Of a stretch of DNA of 64,000 nt, positions 24,804 to 34,511 are shown piece by piece (the stretch's first letter is position 1; each line of letters opens with the position of its first letter). Source of the stretch: Natrinema salinisoli. Lineage in GTDB: Archaea; Halobacteriota; Halobacteria; Halobacteriales; Natrialbaceae. The translations under genes and the position numbers were made by a program. The DNA lies in contig NZ_CP084469.1 in the NCBI RefSeq assembly GCF_020405205.1, forward strand, positions 3,100,001-3,164,000, given 5' to 3'. The notes under the pieces are model-generated. The model saw only the letters and a program-made list of their open reading frames with translations, did no database searches and was not told where the DNA came from.

Positions 24804-27263
24804 TCACCCCGTGTACTCGCTCCCGATCACTTCTCGAATCCGTTCGGCGGTCACCTTCCCGACGCCGTCGGCGTCCTGTAACTCCTCTTCGGTCGCGATC
24901 ATGACGCCCTCGACCGTGCCGAACTCCTCGAGCAGTGATCTGGCCGTGACGGGACCGATCTCGGCGATCGAGGAGACCACGTACTCCTGTTGCTCGCTCA
25001 GGGTCTTCGAGCCCTTCTCGCCGTGGACCGACACTTCCCGATCGGCGGTCGCCTGCTCTCGACCGGCGATCACCGCCAGCAGTTCGGTCGTATCGTCCTC
25101 GCTCTCGGTGCGCAGGATGCTCGCGCCGAAGTCGACGGCGAGACTCGAGAGCGCGCCCCGGACGGCGTTCGGGTGGACGTCCCGCTGCTCGTACAGCCCC
25201 TCGCCCTCGACGATCACGATCGGCCGGGAGTAGTGGCGGGCCATCGCGCCGACCTGCTCGAAGACGGACCGGTCGCCCCCGACCAGCGAGTCGACGAAGT
25301 CCGCGACGGACTTGCGCTCGACGACGACCCGATCCGACAGGACGTAGTCGCCCACGTCGAGCGTCTCGAGGGTAATGTCGTACTCCTCGCGCCGCGAGAG
25401 CTCGCGGGCGATGTTCGCGTCCATCTCCCGCTGGTCGGCGACGACCGCGACGGTATCGCCTTCGGCGTGTGGCTCGTGGGTCTCGACGTCCTCGTCGATC
25501 TCGTCCACTCCGTCTCCGCTCTCCTCATTACTACCCGTTTCCGAGTTGTTTTCCCCGAATTCTTGCAGTCCCGGCCCCGCTGCAACCCCCTCGCTTCCGC
25601 TGGAGGAATCACCGACGGCGTCGGTGTTTTCGTCGTTCCCGTCTACTTTCACTCCGCTCTCTCCTGCCCCCTCGAAATCGGTCAGCGACTGCTGTGAGTC
25701 GTCGAGTTCCTCGGCGATTTCGGGGGCCAAACCCTTCAGCTCGCGGAGTTCGTTTTCCATTTCCTTCTCGCGCCGCCGCGAGATCCAGAAGTAGGCCTCG
25801 TCGCGGGTGTCCTCTGCCATGAGGACGACGACCCGCCCCTCGGTCTGGCGACCGGTCCGCCCCTTCCGCTGGATCGAGCGGATCGCGGTCGGCACCGGCT
25901 CGTAGAAGAGCACGAGATCGACCTCCGGCACGTCCAGTCCCTCTTCGGCGACCGAGGTAGAAACGAGCACCTCGAACTCGCCCGCCCGGAACTCGTCTAA
26001 CACCTCCTGTTGTTGATTCTGGGTCATCCCGTCGGAGCCCTCGCGATCGCCCTGTCCGACGAACCGTTTCGCGTCGAAGCTCTCGGAGAGGAAGTCGGTC
26101 AGCGCCTCCGCCGTATCGCGGGATTCCGTGAAGACGATCACGCGCTCGCCGCCCTCGAGCCCCAGGGTTTCGGCGAGCAGCATGCGGGCTTTGCTGTACT
26201 TGGGGTGGATCTCGTCGAAGCTCTCGGCCTTTCGCATGGCCTCGCGAACGCGCGGGTCCGAGACCATCCGCTGGCTCGCCTTCGACGCTCCCGACGAGCG
26301 GGCCTGATTGCGCTGGCGCTCGAAGTAGCGACGGAGCGCCTCGACGCTCTGGGTCTCTACGAGGGTGACTGCCTGTCGGAGCTTCATCACCTCGGCGTGG
26401 ATCGACATCCCCTCGAACCCCTCCGACTGATCGTTGTTGATCAGCTCCTGGAGCTCGGCCCGCATCCTGTTGAGGTCCTTCTGGGACTGGTCGGGCTGGG
26501 TCGAGCTCGCGACGCCCAGTTCCTTGAGCTTCTCGAGGCGCTCTTTAATGACCTCGTTCAGGGCGTCTCGGATCTCGAGGACTTCCTCGGGGAGGTCGAT
26601 GCGCTCCCACTCGACGTCGGTGTCGTGGGTGAACTCGTCGACGTCGGCGTCCTCCTCGGTCATCACCTCGACCTCGTCCAGGCCGAGGTTTTCACAGACC
26701 TCGAGGATGGCCTCCTCGTCGCCGCCGGGCGAGGCCGACATGCCGGTCACGAGCGGTTTCTCGGCGTCGGTGTGGTAGCGCTCGGCGATGTAGTTGTAGG
26801 CGTAGTCGCCGGTCGCCCGGTGGCACTCGTCGAAGGTGATGTGCGTGACGTCGGCGAGCGAGATTCGACTCCCGACGAGGTCGTTCTCGATCACTTGCGG
26901 GGTCGCCATCACGACCGTCGCCGACTCCCACATCTCGGAGCGGTCCTCGGGACTGACGTCGCCGGTGAAGACGACGATCTCCTCGTCGGGAATCCGCAGC
27001 GCCTCCCGATAGAAGTCCGCGTGCTGCTGGACGAGGGGTTTCGTCGGCGCGAGCATCAGCGACTTCCCGCCGACCTCGTCGAGGCGACGCGCCGTCACGA
27101 GCAGGCTCACCGTCGTCTTCCCCAGCCCGGTCGGGAGGCAGACGAGCGTGTGGTTGTTCGCGGCCGTCCCCGCGAGTTTCAGCTGGTAGAGTCGCCGCTC
27201 TAAGAAGTCGGGCTCGAGGAGCGGATGCTCGATAGACGCGATTTCCTCGTCCGTCGTTGCCAT
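24804..27263 (-). CDS. hef: Hef helicase-nuclease (FANCM/XPF homologue)
   Basis: Hef acts on stalled forks, combining a helicase and a structure-specific nuclease. In the 819-residue protein, Walker A is CLPTGLGKTTVSLLV, the DECH box ITFDECHRATGDY, and motif VI QRKGRTGRQTEGRVVVL. Next comes an acidic, lower-GC linker of about 90 residues (codons around 25500-25680). The ERCC4 nuclease domain follows with VVERKSVADFVDSL, then a C-terminal tandem helix-hairpin-helix (IGPVTARSLLEEFG, DADGVGKVTAERI). The start at 27263 (MATTDEEIAS) fits the family. Confidence 0.95.
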   Translation of the reverse strand: MATTDEEIASIEHPLLEPDFLERRLYQLKLAGTAANNHTLVCLPTGLGKTTVSLLVTARRLDEVGGKSLMLAPTKPLVQQHADFYREALRIPDEEIVVFTGDVSPEDRSEMWESATVVMATPQVIENDLVGSRISLADVTHITFDECHRATGDYAYNYIAERYHTDAEKPLVTGMSASPGGDEEAILEVCENLGLDEVEVMTEEDADVDEFTHDTDVEWERIDLPEEVLEIRDALNEVIKERLEKLKELGVASSTQPDQSQKDLNRMRAELQELINNDQSEGFEGMSIHAEVMKLRQAVTLVETQSVEALRRYFERQRNQARSSGASKASQRMVSDPRVREAMRKAESFDEIHPKYSKARMLLAETLGLEGGERVIVFTESRDTAEALTDFLSESFDAKRFVGQGDREGSDGMTQNQQQEVLDEFRAGEFEVLVSTSVAEEGLDVPEVDLVLFYEPVPTAIRSIQRKGRTGRQTEGRVVVLMAEDTRDEAYFWISRRREKEMENELRELKGLAPEIAEELDDSQQSLTDFEGAGESGVKVDGNDENTDAVGDSSSGSEGVAAGPGLQEFGENNSETGSNEESGDGVDEIDEDVETHEPHAEGDTVAVVADQREMDANIARELSRREEYDITLETLDVGDYVLSDRVVVERKSVADFVDSLVGGDRSVFEQVGAMARHYSRPIVIVEGEGLYEQRDVHPNAVRGALSSLAVDFGASILRTESEDDTTELLAVIAGREQATADREVSVHGEKGSKTLSEQQEYVVSSIAEIGPVTARSLLEEFGTVEGVMIATEEELQDADGVGKVTAERIREVIGSEYTG

Positions 27264-27392
27264 TACCCTTCGTTCATCGTCGTCGCGAATAAGGATTCCT
27301 GTACCGCGGTGAAAGTGGTCTCGCGGACGGCGGTGCCGGGACCGGACAGCGGACGGTCGCACCTATAAATTCGCTGGCACCATAGGGGACGT

Positions 27393-27893
27393 ATGGAAAC
27401 TCGAACGATTACGCACCGCCTCCCGGACGGCGGCTCGATCCTCACCGCGATCGGCTTCGTCCTGCTGGTCAACCTCGTCGGCGCGGCTCCCAGCGTGGTC
27501 TCCTCGCCCGACACGCCGTGGTTTCGCGCGCTCGAGAAACCGGGCTTTTACCCACCGACGATCGCATTCCCGATCGTCTGGACGCTGCTGTTCACCCTGC
27601 TCGGCGTCTCGCTGTGGCTCGTCTGGCGCAGCGAGGCCGACGGCCGCCGCCTCGCGCTGGGGCTGTTCGCCGCCCAGATGCTGTTCAACGTCGCCTGGAC
27701 GCCCGCGTTCTTCGCGCTCGAGGCCCCGCTCGTCGCGCTGGGTATTATCCTCGTCCTCTGGGGGCTCGTCGTCGGAACGATCGTCGCGTTCCGACGGGTC
27801 GATCGCCGGGCGGCGGCGTTGCTGGTCCCGTATCTGGTGTGGGTGACGTTCGCAGCTGTGCTCAATTTCGAACTCTGGCGGTTGAACGCCTGA
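27393..27893 (+). CDS. tspO: TspO/MBR-family membrane protein
   Basis: The 166-residue five-helix membrane protein has the family features TPWFRALEKPGFYPP near residue 45, AFPIVWTLLFTLLGVSLWLV, and the Trp/Asn-bearing LFNVAWTPAFFAL. TspO binds tetrapyrroles and cholesterol-like lipids and senses stress in bacteria. A TATA-like CTATAAAT lies about 30 bases before the ATG, so the message is close to leaderless. Its role in haloarchaea is unproven. Confidence 0.92.
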   Translation: METRTITHRLPDGGSILTAIGFVLLVNLVGAAPSVVSSPDTPWFRALEKPGFYPPTIAFPIVWTLLFTLLGVSLWLVWRSEADGRRLALGLFAAQMLFNVAWTPAFFALEAPLVALGIILVLWGLVVGTIVAFRRVDRRAAALLVPYLVWVTFAAVLNFELWRLNA

Positions 27894-27925
27894 GTGACGC
27901 GTCGATCCTCTTCCTCGAGACTCGG

Positions 27926-29146
27926 CTACTGCTCGTCGAGTGGGGGAAGCCACCACGTCAACACGACCGCGACGGCGACGAACCCGGCCAGCATGAAATA
28001 GGCCTCGTCGAAGTAGCCCCGATCGGCGAGCGCGCCGAACAGGACCGGGCTCATCGCGCCGATCGTCATATAGACGGTCCGCAGGAAACCCAGTCCGGTT
28101 CCCTGCATGTCCGCCGGAAACGCCGAGGTCATGTACGGCAGCGTGATCGTCCCGTAGCCGAGGATGCTCGAGAGGAAGACGGTCCCGACGACGATGGGCC
28201 AGAACCCCTCGAGGTAGGGGAGTGCGATCAGCGAGAGCACGACGATACCCAGCACGGGCGGCAGCGATTTCCGGATCCCGAACCGGTCGTACAGCCGGCC
28301 CGTCAGCGGCTGGACGACGATCCCAGTCGCGAAAAACGCGCTGAACAGACCGGTCGCGATGCCCTCGGATACGTCCTTGATCTGGATCAGGTAGGTCGGA
28401 TAGAAGCCCGTAAACGCCTGCCAGACGCAGTACGTGAGAATTTGAATCGCGGTCACGGTGACGATCTCGGGCCGGTGCAGCTCCGAGCCGACGTAGCGGA
28501 CCGTCTCGAGCGAGACGCTATCGACGGCGCTCCCGGCGCTCGAGGTGCGCGCGGGGACGACGAGCCGGAGTCCGACGGCGACGACGGCGAAGGCCGGTAC
28601 CGCGAGGCCGAAGCCGTACTGCCAGGCGAACGCCGACGCGATGGCGCCGGCGGCCAGCGGCAGGAGCGTGTTGCCGGCCTGTCCCGCCGCCATCGTCACG
28701 CCGATCGCGGTGCCGTCGTTGTCGGGGTAGGTGTCGGACAGCGTCGTAAACCGGGCGACCCCGTACAGCGCCGTTCCGAAGCCGAACGCGGCCGTGGCGA
28801 CGTACACGACCGGTGCCGAGCCGGCGATGGCGACGAGGCCAACCGTTACCGCGGAGATCACGGTACTCGCGACGAGGACGTTTCCCTCCCCAAACCGATC
28901 GGCGAGCAGTCCGCCCGGGAGCTGTCCCAGCGCGTAGCAGAGCCAGAGAGCCGTCAACAGGAACCCGGCGGTCGTCAGGTCGAGTCCGAAGTCCCGTCGG
29001 AGATAGGGGAGCAACACCGGGTACGCGAGGCGAACGCCGATCGAGAGAAACCAGCCGGCGGCGACGGCGCCGAGAACGCCGCCGCGGCCGTCCGCCAGAA
29101 AAGCTCGCAGGTTCGATCGTCGATTCGTCGTTTCTGGCTCCGACAC
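27926..29146 (-). CDS. Major facilitator superfamily transporter
   Basis: The 406-residue carrier has 12 predicted hydrophobic segments. The first cytoplasmic loop motif A reads GQLPGGLLADRFGEGN. A second half-repeat near LTGRLYDRFGIRKSLPP reproduces motif A, as expected from the duplicated fold. LRTVYMTIGAMSPVLFG lies in the C-terminal half. No substrate-specific motif is recognised. It is convergent with tspO at 32 bases. Confidence 0.88.
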   Translation of the reverse strand: MSEPETTNRRSNLRAFLADGRGGVLGAVAAGWFLSIGVRLAYPVLLPYLRRDFGLDLTTAGFLLTALWLCYALGQLPGGLLADRFGEGNVLVASTVISAVTVGLVAIAGSAPVVYVATAAFGFGTALYGVARFTTLSDTYPDNDGTAIGVTMAAGQAGNTLLPLAAGAIASAFAWQYGFGLAVPAFAVVAVGLRLVVPARTSSAGSAVDSVSLETVRYVGSELHRPEIVTVTAIQILTYCVWQAFTGFYPTYLIQIKDVSEGIATGLFSAFFATGIVVQPLTGRLYDRFGIRKSLPPVLGIVVLSLIALPYLEGFWPIVVGTVFLSSILGYGTITLPYMTSAFPADMQGTGLGFLRTVYMTIGAMSPVLFGALADRGYFDEAYFMLAGFVAVAVVLTWWLPPLDEQ

Positions 29147-29275
29147 GGATTGCCCCTTCGCGGGCGACGGTCTTGAGGGGATCAGAACTGGACGGCCTTG
29201 CCGATATCGGCAAGGCCGGGTGTGACGCGCTCGAACACCGCGACTGGTGAACGCTTCCGGACACTCGGCCGCGAG

Positions 29276-29869
29276 CTATACCGGCAGCGGCGCGAACTGG
29301 AGCGCCAGATACGCCAGACAGGCGGCGTAGATCGGGATCGTCAGGTTGTCGTCGATGATGTAGGTGCGGATCTCGAGGGTCACGCCGTCCGCGATCGTCG
29401 CACCGACTGCGGCGACGAGCGCGGCCACGAGCGGCAGGAAGGGGATCGCGATCACCGTCGAGACGAGAAACATCGTCCCCAGCACTTTCGGCGGTTTGAC
29501 CCGCTGGAGACTGTTGTCCGATACCATTCCGCTGATCGGATCGCCCAGCGCGAGCATCAACATCGCGGGAAGCGCGATATCCGGTTCGAAGACCACCACG
29601 ACGGCGGCCATACTGATCAGATACAGCGCGTAGGCGGCAGGGTTGTCCTGCTCGTACTCCCGAGTAAGCACGTCGTAGAGCCGCCAGTCGAGTCCGATCT
29701 GGAGTCGGACGAACTCGAGGACGAGCGCACCGGCCGCGAGGACGACCATGAGGATCCGAAATCGGTGCCACGTCAGCCCGACCTCGAGATAGTTTGCGAG
29801 TAGATAGAGGGCGACCAGCCCCGAGCCGCTGGCGTGGACGAGTCGCCGCTTCAGTTCGTCGGCCATCAT
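29276..29869 (-). CDS. CTP-dependent polyprenol/dolichol-kinase-like membrane protein
   Basis: The 197-residue protein has about six hydrophobic helices and begins with DELKRRLVHASGSGLVALY. The CTP-transferase-like motifs are LMLALGDPISGMVSDN, KPPKVLGTMFLVS and VGATIADGVTLE. This resembles the DGK1/SEC59/VTE5 kinase group, which phosphorylates isoprenoid or diacyl lipids with CTP. A lipid-carrier kinase role, perhaps for glycosylation, is inference. The 352 bases upstream hold an A/T-rich promoter zone. Confidence 0.8.
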   Translation of the reverse strand: MMADELKRRLVHASGSGLVALYLLANYLEVGLTWHRFRILMVVLAAGALVLEFVRLQIGLDWRLYDVLTREYEQDNPAAYALYLISMAAVVVVFEPDIALPAMLMLALGDPISGMVSDNSLQRVKPPKVLGTMFLVSTVIAIPFLPLVAALVAAVGATIADGVTLEIRTYIIDDNLTIPIYAACLAYLALQFAPLPV

Positions 29870-30003
29870 TTCGTGCCTCGAGAGAGGTGACCTTCAGTCC
29901 GTCGGTTAGTTCTTCGGAGACCTATATATTATTTAAGAGGGCGAACGCGCCGACGCCGATCTATCTCTGATCCGGCACCTGGAGTATCTCGGGTCGATAG
30001 TGC

Positions 30004-30132
30004 TCAGGAACGGATGGATCGTTCCTCTCGAACGGTCGTATTCTGTCCTGAGTAACCCTCGATCGCGTCTACGACTCCGAATTCGTGTTTGATGTCACTG
30101 CCCCCATTGCTCACACCATCTCCCTCTGCCAT
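30004..30132 (-). CDS. Possible small protein (42 aa), uncertain
   Basis: An ATG at 30132 opens 42 codons beginning MAEGDGVSNGGSDIKHEFG and ending in a TGA. A TATA-like TTATACTG on the minus strand lies only about 15 bases before it. Composition is acidic at the start and plausible for a haloarchaeal peptide, but there is no homologue I recognise. It could simply be the upstream region of the protease gene. Confidence 0.25.
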   Translation of the reverse strand: MAEGDGVSNGGSDIKHEFGVVDAIEGYSGQNTTVREERSIRS

Positions 30133-30164
30133 TTTACACTTCAGTATAATTTACTTCTATGGGA

Positions 30165-30200
30165 AAAAATTTAATATATGATAATAAGATTAAATAGAGT
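30165..30200 (+). promoter_or_regulatory. A/T-rich promoter of the secreted protease
   Basis: The block is almost pure A/T. ATTAAATAG at 30189-30197 lies 25-30 bases before the ATG at 30222, giving a leaderless message. A second A/T element, TTTAATATAT, lies 18 bases further upstream and could be an upstream or alternative TATA. Confidence 0.6.
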
Positions 30201-30221
30201 ACGTAATTGATAATAATTGGA

Positions 30222-31739
30222 ATGCCTGACAATCGTTCGCAAAGAACAGACCGTCGAAGCGTACTGAAGGCTGTGGGCGCGATGGGTGCCATCGTCGGCG
30301 TCGGAAGCGCTGGCTCCGCGACCGCGAGTGGCGAAACGAAGGAACTCATCGTCGGAACGGAGGACGGCGTCGGTCTCGCCGACGTGAAGTCGACCGTCGA
30401 GACCGCGCTCCCCGCGGGTGCCGAAATCGTCCACGAGAACGACGTGCTCGGCTACGCCACCGTCGAGATCCCGGTCACCGAAGTCGGCACGATGAACGAC
30501 GCTGCCTCGACGCTCGAGAGCCAGCACGGCGTCGAGTACGCCGAGGAGAACGCGACCTACTACGCGCTGGCCCAGCCCGACGATCCGCAGTTCTCGGACC
30601 AGTACGCGCCCCAGCAGGTCGACGCGCCAGAGGCGTGGGAGACCACCGAGGGTGAGGACGCCCTCCTCGCGATCGTCGACCAGGGCGTCGACTACGAGCA
30701 CCCGGACTTGCGGGATCGGTTCGGCTCGAACGTCGGCTACGACTTCGTCGACGACGACGGCGACCCGATGCCGAGCTCGGCGTCGGAGAACCACGGCACG
30801 CACGTCGCGGGCTGTGCGGCCGCGGCGACGGACAACGGCCGCGGCGTCGCCGGCCCCTCGAACGCCCAGTTGCTGTCGGCCCGCGCACTCGGCTCCGGCG
30901 GCGGCGGCTCGCTCCAGGCTATCGCGGACGCGATCCAGTGGTCGGCCGACCAGGGTGCCGACGTTATCAACATGTCGCTGGGCGGCGGCGGCTCGAACAA
31001 CCTGATGCGCGACGCCATCGACTACGCGTACGACAACGGCTCGCTGCCGATCGCGGCGGCCGGCAACGACTCCGGCAGCCCGGTCAGCTACCCGGCGGCC
31101 TACGAGAACTGCGTGGCGGTCGCGGCGATCGACCAGAACTATAACGCGGCCAGCTTCACGAACGAGGGCCCGCGCGTCGACGTCTGCGCCGGCGGCGTCG
31201 ACGTCCTCTCGACGGTACCCAACGGCGGGTACGAGGAACTGTCCGGCACGTCGATGGCGTGTCCGGTCGCGGCCGGCGTTGCCTGTCTCGGAGCCGACGC
31301 GAACGACCTCACCGGTAACGACCAGGACCCTCAGCAGCTGCGGAACCTGCTGCAGGACACGGTCGAACCCGTCGACGGCCTGCGCGACAGCGTCCAGGGC
31401 GACGGCCTCGTCAACGCCGCCAATATCGTCGGCGGCGGCGGTGGTGGCTCCATCACGGAGGGCACCTACTGGATCGAGAACGTCAACAGCGGCAAGGCGA
31501 TCGACGTCCTGGATGGTGGGACGAGCGACGGCGACGACGTGGTCCAGTGGGGCTACTGGGGCGGCGACAACCAGCGGTGGGATGTCATCGAGAACGACGA
31601 CGGCACCTACCGCATCGAGAACGTCAACTCCGGGCGGGTCCTCGACGTGATCGATGGCGGAACGGGCGATGGCGACGACGTGATCCAGTGGGGCTGGTTG
31701 GGCGGCGACAACCAGAAGTGGGTGTTCAACGAGATCTAA
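30222..31739 (+). CDS. Halolysin-type subtilase with C-terminal ricin-type lectin segment
   Basis: The 505-residue protein has an N-terminal twin-arginine signal (DRRSVLKAVGAMGAIVG, cleavage near ATASGE), an inhibitor_I9-like prodomain (about 35-110) and an S8 catalytic domain. The triad is Asp153 (AIVDQGVDYEHPD), His191 (NHGTHVAG) and Ser344 (SGTSMACPVA). After a Gly linker, residues about 415-505 form a beta-trefoil-type segment with two repeats, each beginning IENVNSG and ending GGDNQxW (NQRW, NQKW). Usual halolysins carry a different C-terminal extension. The start at 30222 is chosen over an upstream TTG. Confidence 0.93.
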   Translation: MPDNRSQRTDRRSVLKAVGAMGAIVGVGSAGSATASGETKELIVGTEDGVGLADVKSTVETALPAGAEIVHENDVLGYATVEIPVTEVGTMNDAASTLESQHGVEYAEENATYYALAQPDDPQFSDQYAPQQVDAPEAWETTEGEDALLAIVDQGVDYEHPDLRDRFGSNVGYDFVDDDGDPMPSSASENHGTHVAGCAAAATDNGRGVAGPSNAQLLSARALGSGGGGSLQAIADAIQWSADQGADVINMSLGGGGSNNLMRDAIDYAYDNGSLPIAAAGNDSGSPVSYPAAYENCVAVAAIDQNYNAASFTNEGPRVDVCAGGVDVLSTVPNGGYEELSGTSMACPVAAGVACLGADANDLTGNDQDPQQLRNLLQDTVEPVDGLRDSVQGDGLVNAANIVGGGGGGSITEGTYWIENVNSGKAIDVLDGGTSDGDDVVQWGYWGGDNQRWDVIENDDGTYRIENVNSGRVLDVIDGGTGDGDDVIQWGWLGGDNQKWVFNEI

Positions 31740-31760
31740 CCGGAACTGTCCTGGCGTCCC

Positions 31761-33533
31761 TTACAGTTCGTCGAACGAGACGTCGCCGGCGCGAATCGCC
31801 GACAGGGTCTCGGGTAGCTCGTCGATCGCGAGTCGCTTCTGCTCCGTGGAGTCGCGTTCGCGGACCGTGACGCCGCCCTCGTCCTGCTCGATGCTCTCGT
31901 AATCCACCGTCACGCAGAACGGCGTACCGACCTCGTCCTGACGCCGGTAGCGCCGGCCGATGTTCCCCGAGTCGTCGTACGTGACCGACAGGCCCGCTTC
32001 GCGGAGGTCCGCGGCGATGTCCCGCGCCGCGTCCTCGAGTTCGTCGTCGTTTTGCAGGGGGAAGACGCCGACGAACGTGGGTGCGACCTCGGGATCGAGC
32101 TCGAGGAAGGTTCGTTCCTCGCCGGCGACTTCGTCCTCCCGGTAGGCGTGGTGGAGGACGGTGTAGACCAGCCGGTCGACCCCGAAGGAGGGTTCGATCA
32201 CGTGCGGCGTGATGTGCTCGCCCGCTTCGGTTTGCTCCTCGACGGCGAACCCGGTCTTCTCGACGGGGATCTCGTGGCTCTCGCCCGCGAGATCGATTTC
32301 GACCGCGTCGCCCTCGAACGCGGCACGGTCGCGGGCTGCGAGGTCCTCGAGTTCGCTCACCACCGCCTGTGCGTCGCCGCCGAACTCCGGCCCGAGGTAG
32401 CTCATGTCGGGATCGACCGTCGCGCGTTCGACGGTCTTCGGCTCGTCGTACTGCTTGAAGACGGTAAAGCGGTCGCCGGAGTGTTCGGCGTGCTTCGAGA
32501 GGTCGTAATCGCTCCGGTAGGCGAAGCCGGCCATCTCGATCCAATTGCCGTCGATCTCGCTCTCGGCGTCCCAGCAGTCCGCCGCGTAGTGGGCGCGTTC
32601 GCCCGAGAGGTGCTGTCGGAACCGGAACCGGTCCATGTCGACGCCGACGGCGTCGTACCACGGCTTCGCGACGCCGAGGAAGTACGCGACCCACGGACTG
32701 GCGATGGTTCCGTCGTCGACGGCCTCGCCGATCGTCGTCCGAATTTCCTCGCCGTCTTCGTCGTTCTGCTCGGTGGCCGGGTAGAGCGTCACCTCGACGT
32801 CCGCGACGCTCTCGAGGTTCGGCTCGTCCTCCTCGGGGTCGATGAAGTACTCGAGTTCCGCCTGCGTGAACTCCCGGGTGCGGATGATCGAGCGCCGGGG
32901 ACTGATCTCGTTGCGGTAGGCCCGTCCGATCTGGGTCACGCCGAAGGGAAGCTGGTTTCGCGCGTATTCCTTGAGCCGCGGGAACTCGACGAAGATGCCC
33001 TGTGCCGTCTCGGGGCGCAGGTAGCCGGGGTCGGAGTCGCCGGGGCCGATGGTCGTCGCGAACATGAGATTGAACGCGTCGACGGCCTGGCCTGCCAGTC
33101 CCGCACCGCAGGAGGGACAGACGAGTTCGTACTCTGCGATGACGTCCTCGACCTCAGGAATGGGGAGGCTCTCGGCGTCCTCGTACTCGGTGTTGTCCTC
33201 GACGACGTGGTCCGCGCGGTGGCTCTCGCCGCAGTCGGGACACTCGACGAGCATGTCGTCGAAGCCGTCGAGGTGGCCCGACGCCTCGAAGACGGGTTCC
33301 GGCATGATGGTCGGTGCGTCGATTTCCATGTTCCCCTCCGCGAGCGCGAACCGGTCGCGCCAGGCGTCTTCGACGTTGCCCTTCAGCGCCGCACCCTGCG
33401 GACCGAAGGTGTAGAAGCCGCCGACGCCGCCGTACGCGCCCGAGGACTGGAAGAAGTAGCCCCGACGTTTCGCCAGTTCGACCAGTTTCTCGCTCGTGCG
33501 TTCGTGCTCGGCTGCCTGCTGTTGGTCACTCAT
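31761..33533 (-). CDS. glyS: Glycyl-tRNA synthetase (class II, alpha2 type)
   Basis: The 590-residue enzyme charges tRNA-Gly. The N-terminus has FFQSSGAYGGVGGFYTFGPQ. Zinc-ligand-like pairs occur at ECPDCGESH and VCPSCGAG. Class II motif 2 is YRNEISPRRSIIRTREFTQ and motif 3 PSFGVDRLVYTVLHHAY. The anticodon-binding domain follows, with VGVFPLQNDDELEDAA and DDSGNIGRRYRRQDEVGTP. Length and architecture match the archaeal/eukaryal dimeric enzyme. The start overlaps the last 8 bases of the upstream CBS gene, so the two are one operon. Confidence 0.96.
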   Translation of the reverse strand: MSDQQQAAEHERTSEKLVELAKRRGYFFQSSGAYGGVGGFYTFGPQGAALKGNVEDAWRDRFALAEGNMEIDAPTIMPEPVFEASGHLDGFDDMLVECPDCGESHRADHVVEDNTEYEDAESLPIPEVEDVIAEYELVCPSCGAGLAGQAVDAFNLMFATTIGPGDSDPGYLRPETAQGIFVEFPRLKEYARNQLPFGVTQIGRAYRNEISPRRSIIRTREFTQAELEYFIDPEEDEPNLESVADVEVTLYPATEQNDEDGEEIRTTIGEAVDDGTIASPWVAYFLGVAKPWYDAVGVDMDRFRFRQHLSGERAHYAADCWDAESEIDGNWIEMAGFAYRSDYDLSKHAEHSGDRFTVFKQYDEPKTVERATVDPDMSYLGPEFGGDAQAVVSELEDLAARDRAAFEGDAVEIDLAGESHEIPVEKTGFAVEEQTEAGEHITPHVIEPSFGVDRLVYTVLHHAYREDEVAGEERTFLELDPEVAPTFVGVFPLQNDDELEDAARDIAADLREAGLSVTYDDSGNIGRRYRRQDEVGTPFCVTVDYESIEQDEGGVTVRERDSTEQKRLAIDELPETLSAIRAGDVSFDEL

Positions 33534-34377
33534 AGAGCGCCTCCAGGAGATCGACGTCGCGGACGATGCCGACGAGCTCCTCGCCCGTCACCATCGGAAT
33601 CTGTTCGATGTCGTTGCTGATCATCCGCTGTGCGGCCTCCTGAATCGACATCTGCGTCGAAACCGTCACCACGTCGTCGCTCATGAATTCCCGAACCGGT
33701 CCCGTCGGAATCTCGATGTCCCGCGTAGGAAGGTAGCGGCTCCCGACGGCCTTGATCCCCTCCCAGGACCAGTCGTCGTCCTGGTCGCCGAAGTTGTCGC
33801 CCGTCTCCTCCTCACCCTCGACGATCCGGGCGACCTCGAGGATGTCGACCTCAGTCAGCACGCCGTTCATCCGGCCGTCGTCGTCCAGTGCGATCGTGTA
33901 GGGGACGTTCGCGTAGGACAGTTCTCGCTCGGCGACGGGCAGCGGCGCACCCTCGTAGGTCGTGTTCACGTCCGCGCTCGCGTAGGACTCGACGGTCCCT
34001 TCGGTTTCCTGATCGCCCGCCGCAATCGCGTGGATAACGTCCGTCACGGTGACGATCCCCTCGAACTCGCCGTCGACGACCGGAACGCGGCGTGCGCCTT
34101 CCTCGACCATCGTCCGCGCAACGTCCTCGAGTGACGTCTCGGCAGTCGTCGTCGGCACGTCTTCCATCAGCATGACGAGCTGATCCTCGTCCGGCTGCTC
34201 GATGAGCGCTTCCCGCGAGATCAGCCCGCGGTACTCGAGGCCGTCGTCGGTCGATTTGACGACCGGGACGGACGAGAACGACTGTTCTTGTAGGTACTCG
34301 AGGACGTCCGAGCGGGTCCCCGGCAGGTCGGCGGTTACCACGTCGTCACGGGACGTCATCGCGTCGGCTACGTTCAT
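33526..34377 (-). CDS. Four-CBS-domain protein
   Basis: The 283-residue cytoplasmic protein is made of four CBS motifs: about residues 1-60 (MTSRDDVVTADLPG), 65-125 (MEDVPTTTAETSLEDVA), 135-195 (ELSYANVPYTIAL) and 225-283 (MSDDVVTVSTQMSIQEAA). An acidic linker lies before the last. CBS pairs bind adenine nucleotides and act as energy or ionic sensors. No effector domain is attached, so it probably works by partner binding. It is co-transcribed with glyS; whether it regulates glycine charging is unknown. Confidence 0.9.
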   Translation of the reverse strand: MNVADAMTSRDDVVTADLPGTRSDVLEYLQEQSFSSVPVVKSTDDGLEYRGLISREALIEQPDEDQLVMLMEDVPTTTAETSLEDVARTMVEEGARRVPVVDGEFEGIVTVTDVIHAIAAGDQETEGTVESYASADVNTTYEGAPLPVAERELSYANVPYTIALDDDGRMNGVLTEVDILEVARIVEGEEETGDNFGDQDDDWSWEGIKAVGSRYLPTRDIEIPTGPVREFMSDDVVTVSTQMSIQEAAQRMISNDIEQIPMVTGEELVGIVRDVDLLEALYE

Positions 34378-34511
34378 ATCCGCAGGGTACGGCGAAAATG
34401 AGTATAAACCCAGTGTTTCGCGGACCGGCTATCGGTTCGATTCCCGATCAGTCTCATTCCGGGACAGTCCGATTCGATGAGTTTATATGCACGTGGGTGT
34501 CACTCTCTCAC

